Shown here piece by piece: positions 22,887 to 34,599 of a stretch of DNA of 64,000 bases. Below the pieces are notes generated by a model. It searched no databases. It had not been told where the DNA came from and was given only the letters and a program-made list of their open reading frames with translations. Position 1 is the first letter of the stretch. Each line of letters begins with the position of its first letter. Source of the DNA: Tamarix chinensis (lineage: Eukaryota > Streptophyta > Magnoliopsida > Caryophyllales > Tamaricaceae); NCBI GenBank assembly GCA_030549775.1, contig CM060177.1, positions 94,918,236-94,982,235 on the forward strand, read 5' to 3'. Made by a program: the position numbers and the translations under genes.

Positions 22887-23812
22887 AGTTTGGAGGGGAA
22901 TGTAGGGTTCCAGGGGTTGGTAGGAGGATAATGTAGGTAGGGTTTGGGGTAGCCAGCGAAGTCAATCGGCCGGCACAAATTTAGGTTAGGGTTGAGTTTT
23001 CGCGTAGGAAAAAGGAGAATTTTGTGTGAAGAAAAAGGAAAATGGGTTAGGCTGGGTCAAACTACGATCCAAGAGGAAGAGAAAGAGAGGGGAAATGGTC
23101 GGTCAAGTTAAGCGTGGCCGGCGGTGCCATTTTCGGAGCTTTAAAGGTGTAGGTCGACGTCGGAGGAGGAAGGAGGAAGAAGGAGGTGAACTAGGTGGCT
23201 AGGGAAAAAGAAAGAAAAGAAAAAGAAGAAGAACCGAGCCGGTCGACAACGATTATAAAGATTTAAATGGAACGCGACATTCCATGGGAAAAAGGCACAA
23301 TACGCAATGCTTTTGCTGCCAAAGGAGGGAAAGAAAAGAATGTGAATGGGCCACAGAATAGAGGAAGGAAAAAGGAAGGATCGGGCCACGATAGGCCTAA
23401 TCGGCAGGAAGAGGGAAAATGAAAGAAAAGAAGAGAAAAAGAAAGAAAAGAAAGAAAAAGGAAGAAGTAAAAAGAAAAAGGAAAAAAGGAAAAAGGAAAA
23501 GGAAAATTTAAGTAGGTTGGGGTCAATTAAATTAATTAGAATATTTTGGATATTTAAAATAAAAAAATATTTAAATAAAATAATATTAAATTTTATTTTT
23601 AGGCTAATTTAGGGTTTTTAAAATTTTTCTCCCAAATTCCTTTTTAATTAGCAAAAAGCCCAAATTTTTCCTAATAAAAATATTTGTAAATTAATTTGTC
23701 CTAAATAATTTATTCCTATTTCAAATAAAAATAATTAATTAAATTAATTCCCTAATAAATCCTTATTTAAATATATTTCTTAGAATAAATATTAATGGGG
23801 CATTTTATGGTG

Positions 23813-23916
23813 GGGTAAGCCAGACTTATGTCAATTACGATGGTAACACCCAACTATTTGATTATACGCTTTAGCTTAAAACGAAATTTTTTAGTAGTAA
23901 ATTAGGGGGCGTTACA
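23813..23916 (+). mobile_element. Solo LTR C, 3' end piece
   Basis: These 104 bp resume LTR C after LTR B. They carry GGTAACACCC, then AAATTTTTTAGTAGTAAATT, then GGGGGCGTTACA, the same layout as the 3' ends of A and E. The following TGTAA matches the pentamer before 16927. Confidence 0.75.
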
Positions 23917-23921
23917 TGTAA

Positions 23922-26270
23922 CCTGAACCCTAGTCCATTAAGGACCAAATAATATTCTTGAGACGTTACATTCTCAAGCCCCCATGCCTAAAACAAGGTA
24001 TGCCCACTACGAAACATCGTCAAAAACCTTCATATGGTCTTCTGTTTGTGGGATTGAATATGTGATTGGGTAAGTAAGTACGCTTCATACTTAGTATGCC
24101 ATATACCTCCTTAATAGTATTCATAAGCATATAAGGCCATAGGATACAATAATAATCATATTAAACACAACAACATGCTTACACACAAGACTTAAGTGTA
24201 CCGATATTACCATAATCATATAACGCATCAAGATTTTATGCCATGCAAAGACATAGATAATTTATGGGTCATTAATTAGATTTAACATAAATAACATGGG
24301 TTGGAATGTATGATTTAATAATAATTTATTTCCTTAGGTCCATTTCCAAGTTTACATGATCCAATATATTAACAATTTACAAGCCATTATTCCCCTTTCC
24401 CTTTCTTTTTTCCTTTTACTTTATCACTTCCTTATTCTTATCCTTATGGGCTAATGGAATTAGTACTACCCCCATGGTCTCACATACCATGGAAACCTAT
24501 AGAAACTATAGGGCATAAAGTTTGATCGAATCTAAAAACCACCTAGGTAACTATACTCTTTAGTATCTATACCCCTAGTAGATCATCAGCTTCTTGAGTA
24601 GGTAAGGCACTAAGATTTACTAGGATTCCGCTTGAAGGAACCAATAAATTCCCAAAAGTAGACTAACCCTAGTTAGCTAATTGAGGATCACGTAACGTAG
24701 AACCATACACAACTTGATCATCTTCCACTTTAAGTGATTACTATGTTATTTTCTAAGGTTATGTTATCATACAAGGCCTATATAACATCTAAGTAACACA
24801 TCCATATACTTATTCTATCTTAACCATTTTTACCCACCAACCATATGATGGGATTGCAATTAGTGCTTAACCAATATTAAATCAATCCATCACGATAACC
24901 CATTTAAGTCGAGAACCTATATTAGATTATTCTTTTGAAGTCATAATATATTTATTCCACTTTTTTTCGCTTAAGGCATCCCAATCACTTTTTGAGAATA
25001 CCAGGAATTAAGAACCATTTAATTTATCTAATATATTGTTTAATTCATGCCAATAAGGGTATTCTCATCATTAAAGAATCATATAATATCATTGGGCATA
25101 GATTCACCACATATCAAGTCCAGATGATAAAAAGTAACATGCTTTAGCCAAACTCGTTGATCGGTTTAGCTTAGCCAAACCTGAGAGTTTCCTTGAACCA
25201 GTTCATCGCTATGGTTATACCATATGATTTTTCTGCAACCATTCAATGGGTTTAAGAATAAAGCAATAAAGTTACTACAAACCCTTTGGTTGAACAGCTT
25301 GGGCCAACCAATCAGATATTCTAATCATCAGCCAAGAAATTTGCTCTCAGACAACACGTAACAAACATTTTACATGTTATTGAAACTCTAAACTCCTACC
25401 ACATCCAAAACCATAGCATGATATAGTATAATACCAAGATGTAACATGATCATAAACTTAATCATGCTTCATTTTCAAGCAATCAACCTTATTTTCTATA
25501 AATTAAGTCACTTTATGATAAATCTTAATTAATTCAACATGCATCATTTAAGAAGTCAAACTTCCATGCAGGCATATAAAATTAACATTTTATAGAGTAC
25601 CCTAAGACACATGCTTATTCATGCCACATTTCAAAGGTAAGAACAACTTGAAGTTTTTCAAAGTTTCCAACCGAAGAGGAAAAACTCAAGCTAAAAGATT
25701 TCAACTTCCAAAGCCTTTAAAAAATTAATGAGTTGAAACTTAGAAATTATTAAATAACTTTTACAAATTAATAACTTGAATTAGGGAATAAAAAAAACTT
25801 ACCACTGCCAAGAGAAAAATATAGAAATATTTAGTTGAAAGAAAACTCAACTTCTTCCTAAATGTAACTCTTTCTTGCTTAAGGATAAAACAAAAGGGAG
25901 CTAGAGAGAAGAATAGAATAGTGAATTAAATTTGAATGAAAGCCCAAAGTGGAGAGGAATTAACATGAGATATTAAGAACTTGAGTATTTTATGATTTAA
26001 AACAAAGGTAAGAAAAAGGAGAAATTAGGATTATTTATAGCCAATGAATATGTTATGGAATGAGTGAGGTTATGTAACAGATCAAAAATCCTAATTTTAC
26101 TATTTAAATATGAGCTGAATAGGTGAATTTATCAAGAATAGGTTGAATTCTATCTTAGAGCTCAAATGATGATTTTTTTTTTGAGATTTTAGGTTGAGCT
26201 CATCTAAAAAATCTCAAACACAAGAAGGAAAATGGAAGATCAAGGTGGGAAGAAAATCTTCCGAGCATCA
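23922..26270 (-). mobile_element. Solo LTR D, main piece
   Basis: This is an E-family LTR in minus orientation. Matching landmarks against E: GTCTCACATACCATGG (24479, complement of CCATGGTATGTGAGAC near 28196), AACCACCTAGGTAACTA (24537), TCTTCCACTTTAAGTG (24721, the box), and the GTAC inverted repeat (24070-24098). A minus-strand TATAAATA lies at 26032-26039, followed by a C/T-rich leader. The right boundary is uncertain, about 26260-26290, where F coding sequence resumes. Its U3 is much shorter than that of E. Confidence 0.65.
26032..26039 (-). promoter_or_regulatory. TATA box of LTR D
   Basis: TATAAATA on the minus strand, following TTGGC, as in the E 3' LTR (TTGGCTATAAATAGCC). Confidence 0.5.
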
Positions 26271-26575
26271 AATAATAGTCTGAAAATCAAAGCATGCTAG
26301 GAACTCTATCACTTGGCACCGACTGAGATGGCAGATTTTTGCACCCAGTTGGAGGAGTTATTGAAGAATAGATACATTCAATTGAGTGTAGGGTTGTGAG
26401 TAACACCAATCCTTTTTGTGAGGAAGAAGGATGGTAAGTTGAGACTATACATAAATTACCTGGGATTGAAATGGGTTACGATGAAGAATCATTATTCTTT
26501 ACCTCGGATTGAAGATCTTTATGATCAACTACCCAAGGCTACACTATTTTCAAAGATACTTACAAAGAAGACTTG
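26271..26575 (+). pseudogene. Element F reverse transcriptase, N-terminal part
   Basis: A gypsy RT start is readable: HLAPTEMADF, then LEELLKNRYIQ, then [11 protein letters not shown], then [13 protein letters not shown], ending FSKI at about 26568. It contains at least one in-frame stop (after 26397). It continues the frame broken at 16599 by LTR D and is itself cut near 26570. The second half of the RT is at 37946. Confidence 0.75.
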
Positions 26576-26911
26576 AAAATCTAAGGAGAACAAGTGTTTA
26601 CTAAGTACTTGCTATGTTACTTACATTGCTATTGTTTGATACAAAAGAAATGCTAGGATCTTCAAGAATTACTTGAGAACCATCTTTTCTTTACTGAAGG
26701 AAATTAGTTTTACCATTGTTAGTAGGGGTTTCTTACTTATTGATGAGTATAAGTTTTCCTCATGGAAATTTTATATTGATAACTTACTAATGGTTTGAGG
26801 CTATTTTCCTTACTATTTTTATCTTTTTTTAGTATCTCTTTGGTGGTTGTAACTTCTATTTTGGTAGAATATAATACTGTAAAACTTACCAAAAAAAAAG
26901 ATATCAAATAA
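26576..26911 (+). other. Unassigned insert, possible LINE 3' tail
   Basis: These 336 bp lie between F coding sequence and the E 5' LTR. The end TTACCAAAAAAAAAG (about 26886-26900), preceded by AATATAATACTG, looks like a short poly-A tail of a LINE or retrocopy. I see no recognisable protein, so the assignment is weak. Confidence 0.3.
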
Positions 26912-29198
26912 AGTAACCCACACTTTTGCGTAATGGATAGATGAGAAATTTTGACAAATTTTTAGCTTTTGATTTTAATTTAATGTTATGATTTGATTTG
27001 AAATGAAAATTGAGTTGAAATTATGTTGGAAAATGAGGTTTCTTGAGTTTTACAAGCACACCCATCAATTAATTCTATGAACCAATCAACTACTCTGTCA
27101 TTTTAGCCAGACCAAGTTTTTTGACTAAATCAATTGGGAAAATTGATCGACTGGTGGATGAACAACCAACTGGTATATCCAAACTGATCAACCAGTTGAT
27201 CGAGCAAGTCATATTCTTCAAATTATGATTTTCTGAAAAATCTCTTACACTAAAATGGAACCTTACCAACTCATGCCTATTGTCTCTAAGAGATTTCTTA
27301 CCAATTGTTCTTGCTGGTTCGATTATAGAGACCTTAGTTTTTCTCTCTACTTAAACTACTGGTTTGGTAAAACTAATTGACTGATTTGAAGAAAGAATGA
27401 TATGGTTGAGTTGAATAGATTGAATGGCTAACCAAACCGATCAACTGGTTGGCCTAAATTGATCGACTAGTTGGCTCGTATACATAAACTTTTTCCTTGT
27501 GGTTTGGTTATGTTTCGGGATTATATTTGGGACTATATCATCATTATTAATGCGATGAAATATATATTTTAACATGGATTACTAGCCTAATTAAGGGATT
27601 TAAATGGTTCATAACCTATGGAATACATTATGAGTAATGTAAAGGTTAAAAAGGTAACTCACTTGTAATTAGTGATAAAATGGGAACAAGAGTAATGGAA
27701 ATCTGTAAGGGCTTAGATTAAACCCTATGATGGATATGAAGCTCATTGGCCAAGGATAAATGGAAAACCCACATGGCTGGGGAAAAAGGAAATAAAAACG
27801 ATCCATATGGCTTAGTATGGAAATTTCCTTTATTTGCTTGTATGGGCCTTGTATGGCCACCCATTCTTTTGAATAAAATACTAACCACTTAAAGTGAAAG
27901 AAATTAAAGTTGAGTATGGGTCTAGGTTACATGATCCTCGATTAGCTACTAGGGGTTATTCTACCTTTTAGCACTTTTGGTGCCATCAGACTTTACCATT
28001 GAGAGGTCCTAGTGGCATATCTACTCTAGACATTGATGATGTACTAGCGTTATCGATACTAAAGGGTCTAGTTACCTAGGTAGTTGGCTTTGGCCTAGAC
28101 TTATGTCCATTGTGGTGATTGGCTTCGGCCTTGACTTATTTTCATTTGATGATTGGCTTCAGCCTAAACTTTATGTTCCTTTTTGGATAGGCTTCCATGG
28201 TATGTGAGACCATGGGGTGGTGCACAGTCCATCACTCGATGATAATAAATTATGGTTGTTAAGTAAGTAACTGATCATATATAAATGATAGCTAAGAGAA
28301 TGGATAATATTTGGCAAGAATAGAAGTAATGGTATGATTGGTTGAAAATGAGTAGAGCTGGTTTTTACACTTGGTTAATGGTTGACGTGACTACTTGCTT
28401 ATGAAATGGAATATTGACGGGTTGACTTGATTATCTCTTACATAAATGAATTAATGGTATAACTTGAGGATTCAGTTAATTGGGATTATCCCTAGAGGTT
28501 GTTTGTTTCTCCCTACCATTAAATGTGTACATGCATATGTGGAAAGGTGGTGAGTTTATGCATGAAGTATTCTACTTGTTGGAATTATTCATGATAGTAT
28601 GACTTTATGTACCCTTATCCTTATGCATCTATATGGCCTTATCATAATGCTTACTGTAATCTATTGTGTATGATAAACTAGTATACATAGGTACATTAAA
28701 TGAGCATTTGGCTTAGTACATAGTGTATTGATGTGCCCATTTTCTCGGTCACCTACTCATTGCCATGAGTAGAAGACCTTATATAGGTTTTCAGGGATGG
28801 CCGGTAAAGGGCCTCCCTTTATGAGCCGATGTTGTGAGCGAGGAAACTTGAAAGGTCTCAATGGGATCCGTGGAGGACCACAGTATTTTTTCGGGCCTTG
28901 TGCCCCAACCCATGTTCAGTAATCTCGTACCTTAATATATATTCTATAACCATTTGAGCATAATGCTTTGGGTTTATTGTTGTAAACATTTTAGAATTTG
29001 GTTTTAATTAAACTATTATCACTCACTCTACTATTTTAGTATTTTTGCTGGTGTAGCCTTATATGTGATATGAGATAGGAGACAAACATCTAACCTGTGT
29101 TAGGTACGTCAGTAACACCCTATTTTTCAAAGTGCTTTATGATTTTGCAACATGTTTTTAGCCAAAATTTTTTGGTAGTGAAAAATGGGGGTGTTGTA
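26912..29198 (+). mobile_element. Element E, 5' LTR (internally deleted)
   Basis: It pairs with 34600-37896. Starts are AGTAACCC and AGTAATATCC, followed by a shared TAATGGATRGATGAGAAATT. Ends are GGGGGTGTTGTA and GGGGGTGTTACA. At 2.29 kb it lacks about 1.0 kb that the 3' LTR has at about 34990-36060. The lost part contains the TATA box, so this copy has no visible promoter. It has the ACTTAAAGTGAAAGA box (27887) and three copies of a TTGGCTT(T/C)GGCCT repeat (28080-28175) where the 3' LTR has one. Confidence 0.8.
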
Positions 29199-29589
29199 GG
29201 TTTTTATTAGAGTGCTTTCATAAAAATGCAGTACTTTCAATAATTATTAAAGCTGATACTACAGGTTAGTATCAAAGTTTTCTTCGAAGTGTATTTCTTA
29301 CATCGTTAACTGAGCTTATACCACATGTTGGTATTTGAATGATTCCTAAAGATTTTCTATCTTTAATTTTTTTTGAAAATAATACAATATGTTTTTTTTA
29401 CTAAGGCATTTCTACTTTATAGATGGCTTTGATTATTTCAAACCCGGATGTCTGTGAGTGAGAGTTGGGTTGGGAATGTGTTTTAGTTAACTTGTGTTTG
29501 TTTGTGCAAGTCTTAGTAATTGATGAACTAAACTTTATCCTAACTTCTTTTAGTCTTTAGTATGTGATGGTTGCTAACCATCGCTATGA
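29199..29589 (+). other. Element E leader with decayed primer-binding site
   Basis: Just after the LTR, TTTTTATTAGAGTG (29201-29214) resembles the initiator-Met tRNA-complementary TTGGTATCAGAGCG with transitions. A second, better match, TTAGTATCAAAG, is at 29266-29277. The rest is untranslated leader. Confidence 0.45.
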
Positions 29590-30480
29590 ATGTATCAAAG
29601 AACCTTCATAGAGATCGTAGGGGCATATATGGAGGGCCATCTTCGAGCAACTCAACCTCCACCGATACTTGCAATTGCACTAGCTTTGGATGACTGGCTG
29701 AGGAGCACTGGACATCATCACCTGCCCATCTTCAAAGGTTAGGAGGAACCCAACTTATGGAATGGTAGGTGTGGTTGTCTACTACATCAAAGGAAGGTAC
29801 GTGTGGTTGTTTACTACCTCAGAGGAAGGGCTAACACTTGGACGTAGAGCATCTAGCGTAGGGGTGAGGAACTTATGAGCTAGGTGCCTTTTTTAAAGGT
29901 GATGCAATCAAGATTCTACCAAAATCACTTGCATATGAAGAAGTATGAACATTTTATAGCTCTTTTGTAAGGGAGCATGCCCATCGAGGAATACTACACT
30001 TGATTTATGGACCTGGTTCAGGTTGTCCTAGAAGTTGAAGCTAATGAGGTGATGCAAGTTCACCACTTCAAGATCATATTGGGGATCCAATACTAGGAGT
30101 TGTTGGTGGGAGTCACTCCACTAGACATGGTTGGGATGTACAAGCAAGCTGTGGAGGTGTCCCGAGTCATCTAGGCCTGGAGTGATCAGTCGGAGAGAAA
30201 GAGAAAGTTTGAGGGTTGCCAACATTCTGGTAACTAAAAGGGGGATTTATTTTTTGGAAGCTTACCATAGAGGTTTGGTCAGAGCTTGGGGTCAACACCC
30301 CAATCGAGAGGTTTCTCTAGGGGTCGTGCCAAGGAAAGGCATTACCATAGTAAGAGATGTGGGTCAGATAACCTAGGGGTGGATTGTAAAGGCAACAAGG
30401 TGACATGCTATGTGTGTGGCATGGTGGGATACATAGAATTTGAATCCCATGTCTTCAGTGGCAGTATCCAAAGGATCTAA
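29590..30480 (+). pseudogene. Element E gag (Ty3/gypsy), decayed
   Basis: Pieces of gag appear in shifting frames: the YYLRGRANTW segment (29812), FYQNHLHMKKYEHF (29918) and a MPIEEYYT segment (29978). A zinc knuckle CYVCGMVGY starts at 30406, where the His of the CCHC motif is Tyr and the last Cys is not visible. A direct duplication of GTGTGGTTGT lies at 29769 and 29801. The product would bind element RNA in the particle; this copy is broken. Confidence 0.65.
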
Positions 30481-30669
30481 ACCAAATGTTAAAGCATGGG
30501 ATCAATTTAACAACCATAACCTCAGATACCGAGAGTTCCTCTATTGCTAACCAGTGCTACTAGTTGAGTGAGTCAGCCCAGAGGTCCGAGGCCTCACCCT
30601 TTTTAGTAAGGGAAATGATCAACTAGCACCCTAGGAGTTTTGTTAGTATGACGCATGAATGTGATGAGT

Positions 30670-30990
30670 TAGGCAGAGGTAGAATGCTAGGCCAAATAGG
30701 TGATAGGTATGCTCACCGTCTCTACTATTTCAGCCTACGTATTGTTTGACTCTGGTGCTTCACATTCTTTTATAGCATCTACTTTCGTAACTATATCTTC
30801 CTTATCTCTTGATAATAGTATCGCCACTTTTTTTATTTTGCCTTTGGGGGATAGTATGGCATGTTGTAGGTGTATCGAGGGGTTTTGATGGTAGTAGGAG
30901 GGAATGAGTTTCAGTTGGAACTCATAGAGTTGGAATTATGGGATTTTGACCTAATTATTGGAATGGATATGCTAGGAAAGTAGCAAGTGC
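30670..30990 (+). pseudogene. Element E protease, decayed
   Basis: A retropepsin-like stretch has the intact active-site motif DSGASHSFIA (30748-30777). The frame stops at 30886, and a later segment reading EYDLIIGMD-like (30930-30970) is out of frame. The expected role is cleavage of the gag-pol polyprotein. Confidence 0.7.
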
Positions 30991-30999
30991 TGATAAACT

Positions 31000-32560
31000 T
31001 TGTGTAACAATGCATGGTTCTACAAGGACCAAAGAGTAATAGTGTTTCATATCACAAGCGTGAACCCAATCCCTCTAAAAAGACTTTGTTAGTAATTGCA
31101 TTAATTAATGTAGTATGTAAGGGGTCTTCACTCTACTTGTATAGTGTCATGGACACTGAAGTAATGGAAACCCCGTTAAAACAGATGGCAGTTCATGAGT
31201 TTCTTGATATTTTCCCAAATGAGATTCTAGGAATGCTACCAATTTGAGAAGTTGAGTTCACTGTAGATGTTTTACCAGGCATGAAGCCAGTATCTAAGGC
31301 TCTATACTGGATGACACTTGTGAAGATGAAAGAGCTCAATGTTTAGTTGGAAGAGCTACTAGAGAAAGGCTACATCCATCCAGGTATAAAGTCGTGGAGA
31401 GTGCTAATGTTGTTGGTTAAGAAGAAGGATGGCAGCCTGAGACTATGCATCACTTATCAAGGGTTAAACCAAGTGATGGTGAAGAACCATTATCCTTTGC
31501 CGAGGATCAAAAATCTGTTTGACCAAATCAAGGGAGCCAAGGAGTTCTCCAAGATCAATATTTGATTAGGCTATCATCAGCTTAGGATAGAAAATAAGAC
31601 ATTTTGAAGATTGCTTTTTGGATAAGGTATGGCCATTTTGAGTTTACAGTAATGCCCTTTGGACTCTCTAATGTACCTACAGCTTTTATGTCTCTGATGA
31701 GTAAGATCTTCCATCCCTTCTTAGACTAGTTCATTGTGGTGTTCATCGATGACATTCTCATGTACTCCAACGACCGATAGATGCATGAGCAACACCTGAG
31801 ACATACATTGGCTTTACTTAGATCACCCTAACTATATGCCAAGCTCTCGAAGTATGAGTTTTGGTTAGATCAAGTGGCCTTCCTTGGTCATGTGATTTCC
31901 AAAGATGGTGTGGCAGTGGATCTTTTCAAGATTCAAGTTGTTTTCAAATGGCCAACGCCCACTTCTGTGAAGGAGGTGCGTAGTTTTATAGGGTTTGTAG
32001 GTTATTACTGTCACTTCATAACTGAATTTTCTAAGATTTCTTAACCATTAACCTAAATTTTGAAGAAGGATACCTGGTTTAAGTGGGATGAGAAGTGTGG
32101 TGAAGCCTTCAAAGAGCTGAAGAGGCACTTGACTTTATCTCTAAAGCTCATATTGCCAAGTGGGACTGATGGATTTGAAGTGTACACTCATGCTTCCAAG
32201 CACAAGCTAGGTTTCATGTTGATGCAGCATAGAAGAGTGGTGGCTTATTCCTCATGAAAACTAAAGCCACATGAAGAGAACTATCTGACACATGACCTGG
32301 AACTTGCTACAGTAGTGTTCACTCTCAATATTTGGACTCACTATCTCTATGGAGTTCAGTGTGAGTTTTACATTAACCATAAGAGCCTCAAGTACATTTT
32401 CACTCAATGGGAATTGAACTTGAGACAACACCGGTTTTTGGAATTGGTCAAGGACTATGACATGGAATTGACTTACCATAAGGGTAAAGCCAATGTGGTG
32501 CAGATGCACTTAGCCAAAAGACATCATGTTCGTCGGGTACGATCATTTTGTTAGATCAAC
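31000..32560 (+). pseudogene. Element E reverse transcriptase and RNase H, decayed
   Basis: The order is that of Ty3/gypsy. A linker reads MAVHEFLDIFPNEI (31187). The RT core has [12 protein letters not shown] (31347) and [12 protein letters not shown] (31404), with the catalytic FIDD intact at 31742-31753. The connection segment is HVISKDGVAVD (31888). RNase H spans about 32060-32540, with HASKHKLGFML, where the usual first Asp of the DAS motif is His. In-frame stops follow KIN(I) at 31563, DR at about 31780, TEFSKIS at about 32041 and SS at 32257. Non-functional. Confidence 0.8.
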
Positions 32561-32589
32561 TATGCCAAGAGATTAGGAAGATGGATATC

Positions 32590-33689
32590 TGATTGATCAC
32601 TGTTGGAAGTGTGGAGGCAATAATGAGCGCACTCACCATCACACCTCAATCTTCAAGGAGATTCGAGCTATCCAGGTGGGTGATGTCAAGCTCGAGACAA
32701 TTTGGGCAGGTACTCCAAAAGGTAGAGCTTAAGGATTCCAGTTCCATGAGGACGGTAGTCTTAGATACCATGGTAGATGGTGTGTACCATAGGGTTGTGT
32801 GGAGCTTAAGAAGAAGATCTTTGAGGAAGGACATTTCACTCTTAACGCTATTCACCCTAGAGGGGACAAGTTGTATGAGGATCTAAAGAGGGTATATTGG
32901 TGGCCTCATATGAAGCAGGAAGTAGTAGAGTTTGTTGCTTGATGTATAACTTGTTAGAAGGCTAATATCAAATACAAGATACCGGCAGGGTTAGTAAAAC
33001 CATTGGAAGTTTCTGAATGGAAGTGGGACAACATATCAATGGATTTTGTGGCTAGACTTTCGAGGACCCTTAGTGGATACATTTCCATCTAGGTCATAGT
33101 GGACCATTTGACTAAGTCGATTGTGTTTATTCCAATGAAGGTGACATGGAGCATGGAGCAATTTGCCAATGCCTACAGAAAGCATGTGGTGAGACTTCAT
33201 GGAGTTCCAAAGGACTCTGTGTCCGATTGAGACTCTAGTTTCTTGTCACAATTTTGGTGAAATTGTAAGTTGCCTTTGGTAATCAATTAAAGATGAGTAC
33301 AACGTTTCACCCAACTACAGATGGTCAAACTGAGAGGACCATTTAGACTTTGGAAGACATTCTTTGAGCGTGGGTGCTAGATTTTTGGGGAAGTTGGGAA
33401 GATCGTCAGGACTTGATCAAGTTCTTCTATAACAACAATTTTCACTCCAGTTCAAGATGGAACCTTTTGAATCCTTGAACGAAAGAAAATATCATAGTCC
33501 CACGTGTTGAAATGACATCAATAAGATACTTGTGCTAGGACCCGAGATGATTGAGGAGACAATAAGGCACATCCATTTTCTTTAAGACCAGATGAGAGCC
33601 ATTGAGGACCGATAGAAGAGATTTACAGATCTGAAGAGGCTTACTGATGGTTATAAGAAGGGTGATAGAGTCCTTTTGAGGGTCTCTCC
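32590..33689 (+). pseudogene. Element E integrase, decayed and split by a MITE
   Basis: The HHCC zinc region is recognisable near 32830-32960 (the HP and CITC segments; a stop lies between). The core starts with WDNISMDF (33027-33050), giving the first Asp. The second Asp region reads VPKDSVSD followed by a stop (about 33207). The Glu region reads HPTTDGQTE (33310). The C-terminal region runs into SP at 33681-33689, where the MITE interrupts it. It resumes at 34068. Confidence 0.75.
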
Positions 33690-34059
33690 TAGGGCTGTTA
33701 ATGGGCCTAGATGAGCTAAAATAGGGCAGGATTGGGCTTGGCTCAATTACTAAACGAGTCTAAAAATAAAGCTTGAGCATAACTTGCTTATTAACAAGTC
33801 GAGCTTTTAACGAGTCAAATCAAGCTTTTATCAAGTTGACTCTCAAGCTTTGGTGGTAAATGAGTCGAGTTCATGAGCTTTTTCACTGCAAACAACTTAG
33901 AACCCAAATTTATTATGCTCAATCTTGGCTCGTTTAATAATCGAGCCGAGCTCAAGCCTAATTTTTAAGCTCATTTAGCTAAATAAGCGAGATGAGTCAA
34001 GACTTTAACAAGCCGAGTCCAAAAATCTTGTGAACCGGCTTGCTTTATCAATAGCCCTA
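33690..34059. mobile_element. 370-bp hAT-type MITE inside element E integrase
   Basis: The ends TAGGGCTGTTAATG and, on the other strand, TAGGGCTATTGATA form terminal inverted repeats. The perfect 8-bp duplication GTCTCTCC (33682-33689 and 34060-34067) flanks it. Inside are repeated AGCTTGAG, CGAGCC and GAGTCGAG motifs of both orientations. There is no ORF. The hAT assignment rests on the end sequence and the 8-bp duplication. Confidence 0.9.
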
Positions 34060-34067
34060 GTCTCTCC

Positions 34068-34330
34068 CACTAAAAGAATCATGAGATTTGGTATGAAGGG
34101 TAAGCTCAATCCAAGGTACATCAGACCATACGAGATCTTGGACCATGTTGGTGAAGTCACTTATCGCTTAGCTTTACCCATGGATTTGTCCCGTGTGCAT
34201 AGAGTCTTTCACATATCTTAGCTATGGAAGTATTCAACAGATCCTTCACACATTATACAACCAAAGCCACTCAAGCTCGATGAGTCTTTGACTTATGAGG
34301 AGCGATTAGTGAGAATTATGGACACCAAGA
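34068..34330 (+). pseudogene. Element E integrase C-terminal part
   Basis: The frame continues after the MITE with [15 protein letters not shown], then [10 protein letters not shown], then VTYRLALP, then RVHRVFHIS, ending in a stop at 34219. This is the usual C-terminal domain of plant gypsy integrases. The following KYSTDP and EERLVRI segments are typical of the far C-terminus. Confidence 0.8.
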
Positions 34331-34474
34331 TGAGAGAGATGTGTACGAATACCTTTCCCTTGGTGAAGTCCTTTAGGTATGGTATGGTACAAAGGAGAAT
34401 ACTTGGGAGGTTAAGGATGAAATTCAATCAAAATATCCAAAGTTTTCTTCTTAGTTTTCATCATAGTGTAAATC

Positions 34475-34599
34475 TCTTTCTTTAAGGGGGTAGTATCCTT
34501 ATCTCTTAACTATGAATATAGTATGTGTATGATCCTATGTGTAATGTGTGACTTCATTATTATAGGCTTTGAGGACGCAACCTCTTTAAGGGGTTAGGT
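34475..34599 (+). promoter_or_regulatory. Two polypurine-tract-like sites of element E
   Basis: TTTAAGGGGGTAGTATCC (34481) and CTTTAAGGGGTTAGG (34584) both resemble the primer site for plus-strand DNA. The second abuts the 3' LTR start. Confidence 0.6.

Larger units (their letters stand above)
19779..23807 (-). mobile_element. Solo LTR B (related to A), 4.0 kb
   Basis: On the minus strand it starts TAAAATGCCCC (A starts TGAAATGCCCC) and ends TTTTGGGGTTTTACA. It is flanked by perfect TGGTG copies (19774-19778 and 23808-23812). In minus order it has a GC/purine-rich U3 (22250-23500), a TATA box (22879-22886), an ATT array, the GGTAAGGGTGTAACTAAGG block shared with A, a telobox-like minisatellite, the GTAAAGTGGAAGA box (20863), the CCGG minisatellite, the GTAC inverted repeat and a TTAGCCTTAGCACTT end shared with A. 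No coding region is present. It sits inside LTR C. Confidence 0.85.

Noticed and set aside
22221..23612. Short ORFs in the purine-rich stretch of LTR B
   Set aside because: Low-complexity Lys/Glu/Arg or Phe/Ser frames in the U3 and leader of the LTR, with no family resemblance.
16927..23916. C and B as a head-to-head LTR palindrome made by self-integration
   Set aside because: The outer TGTAA and the separate inner TGGTG duplications show two successive insertions, B into C.
32261..32855. Minus-strand ORFs across the E RNase H and integrase
   Set aside because: Antisense shadows of recognisable plus-strand pol sequence.
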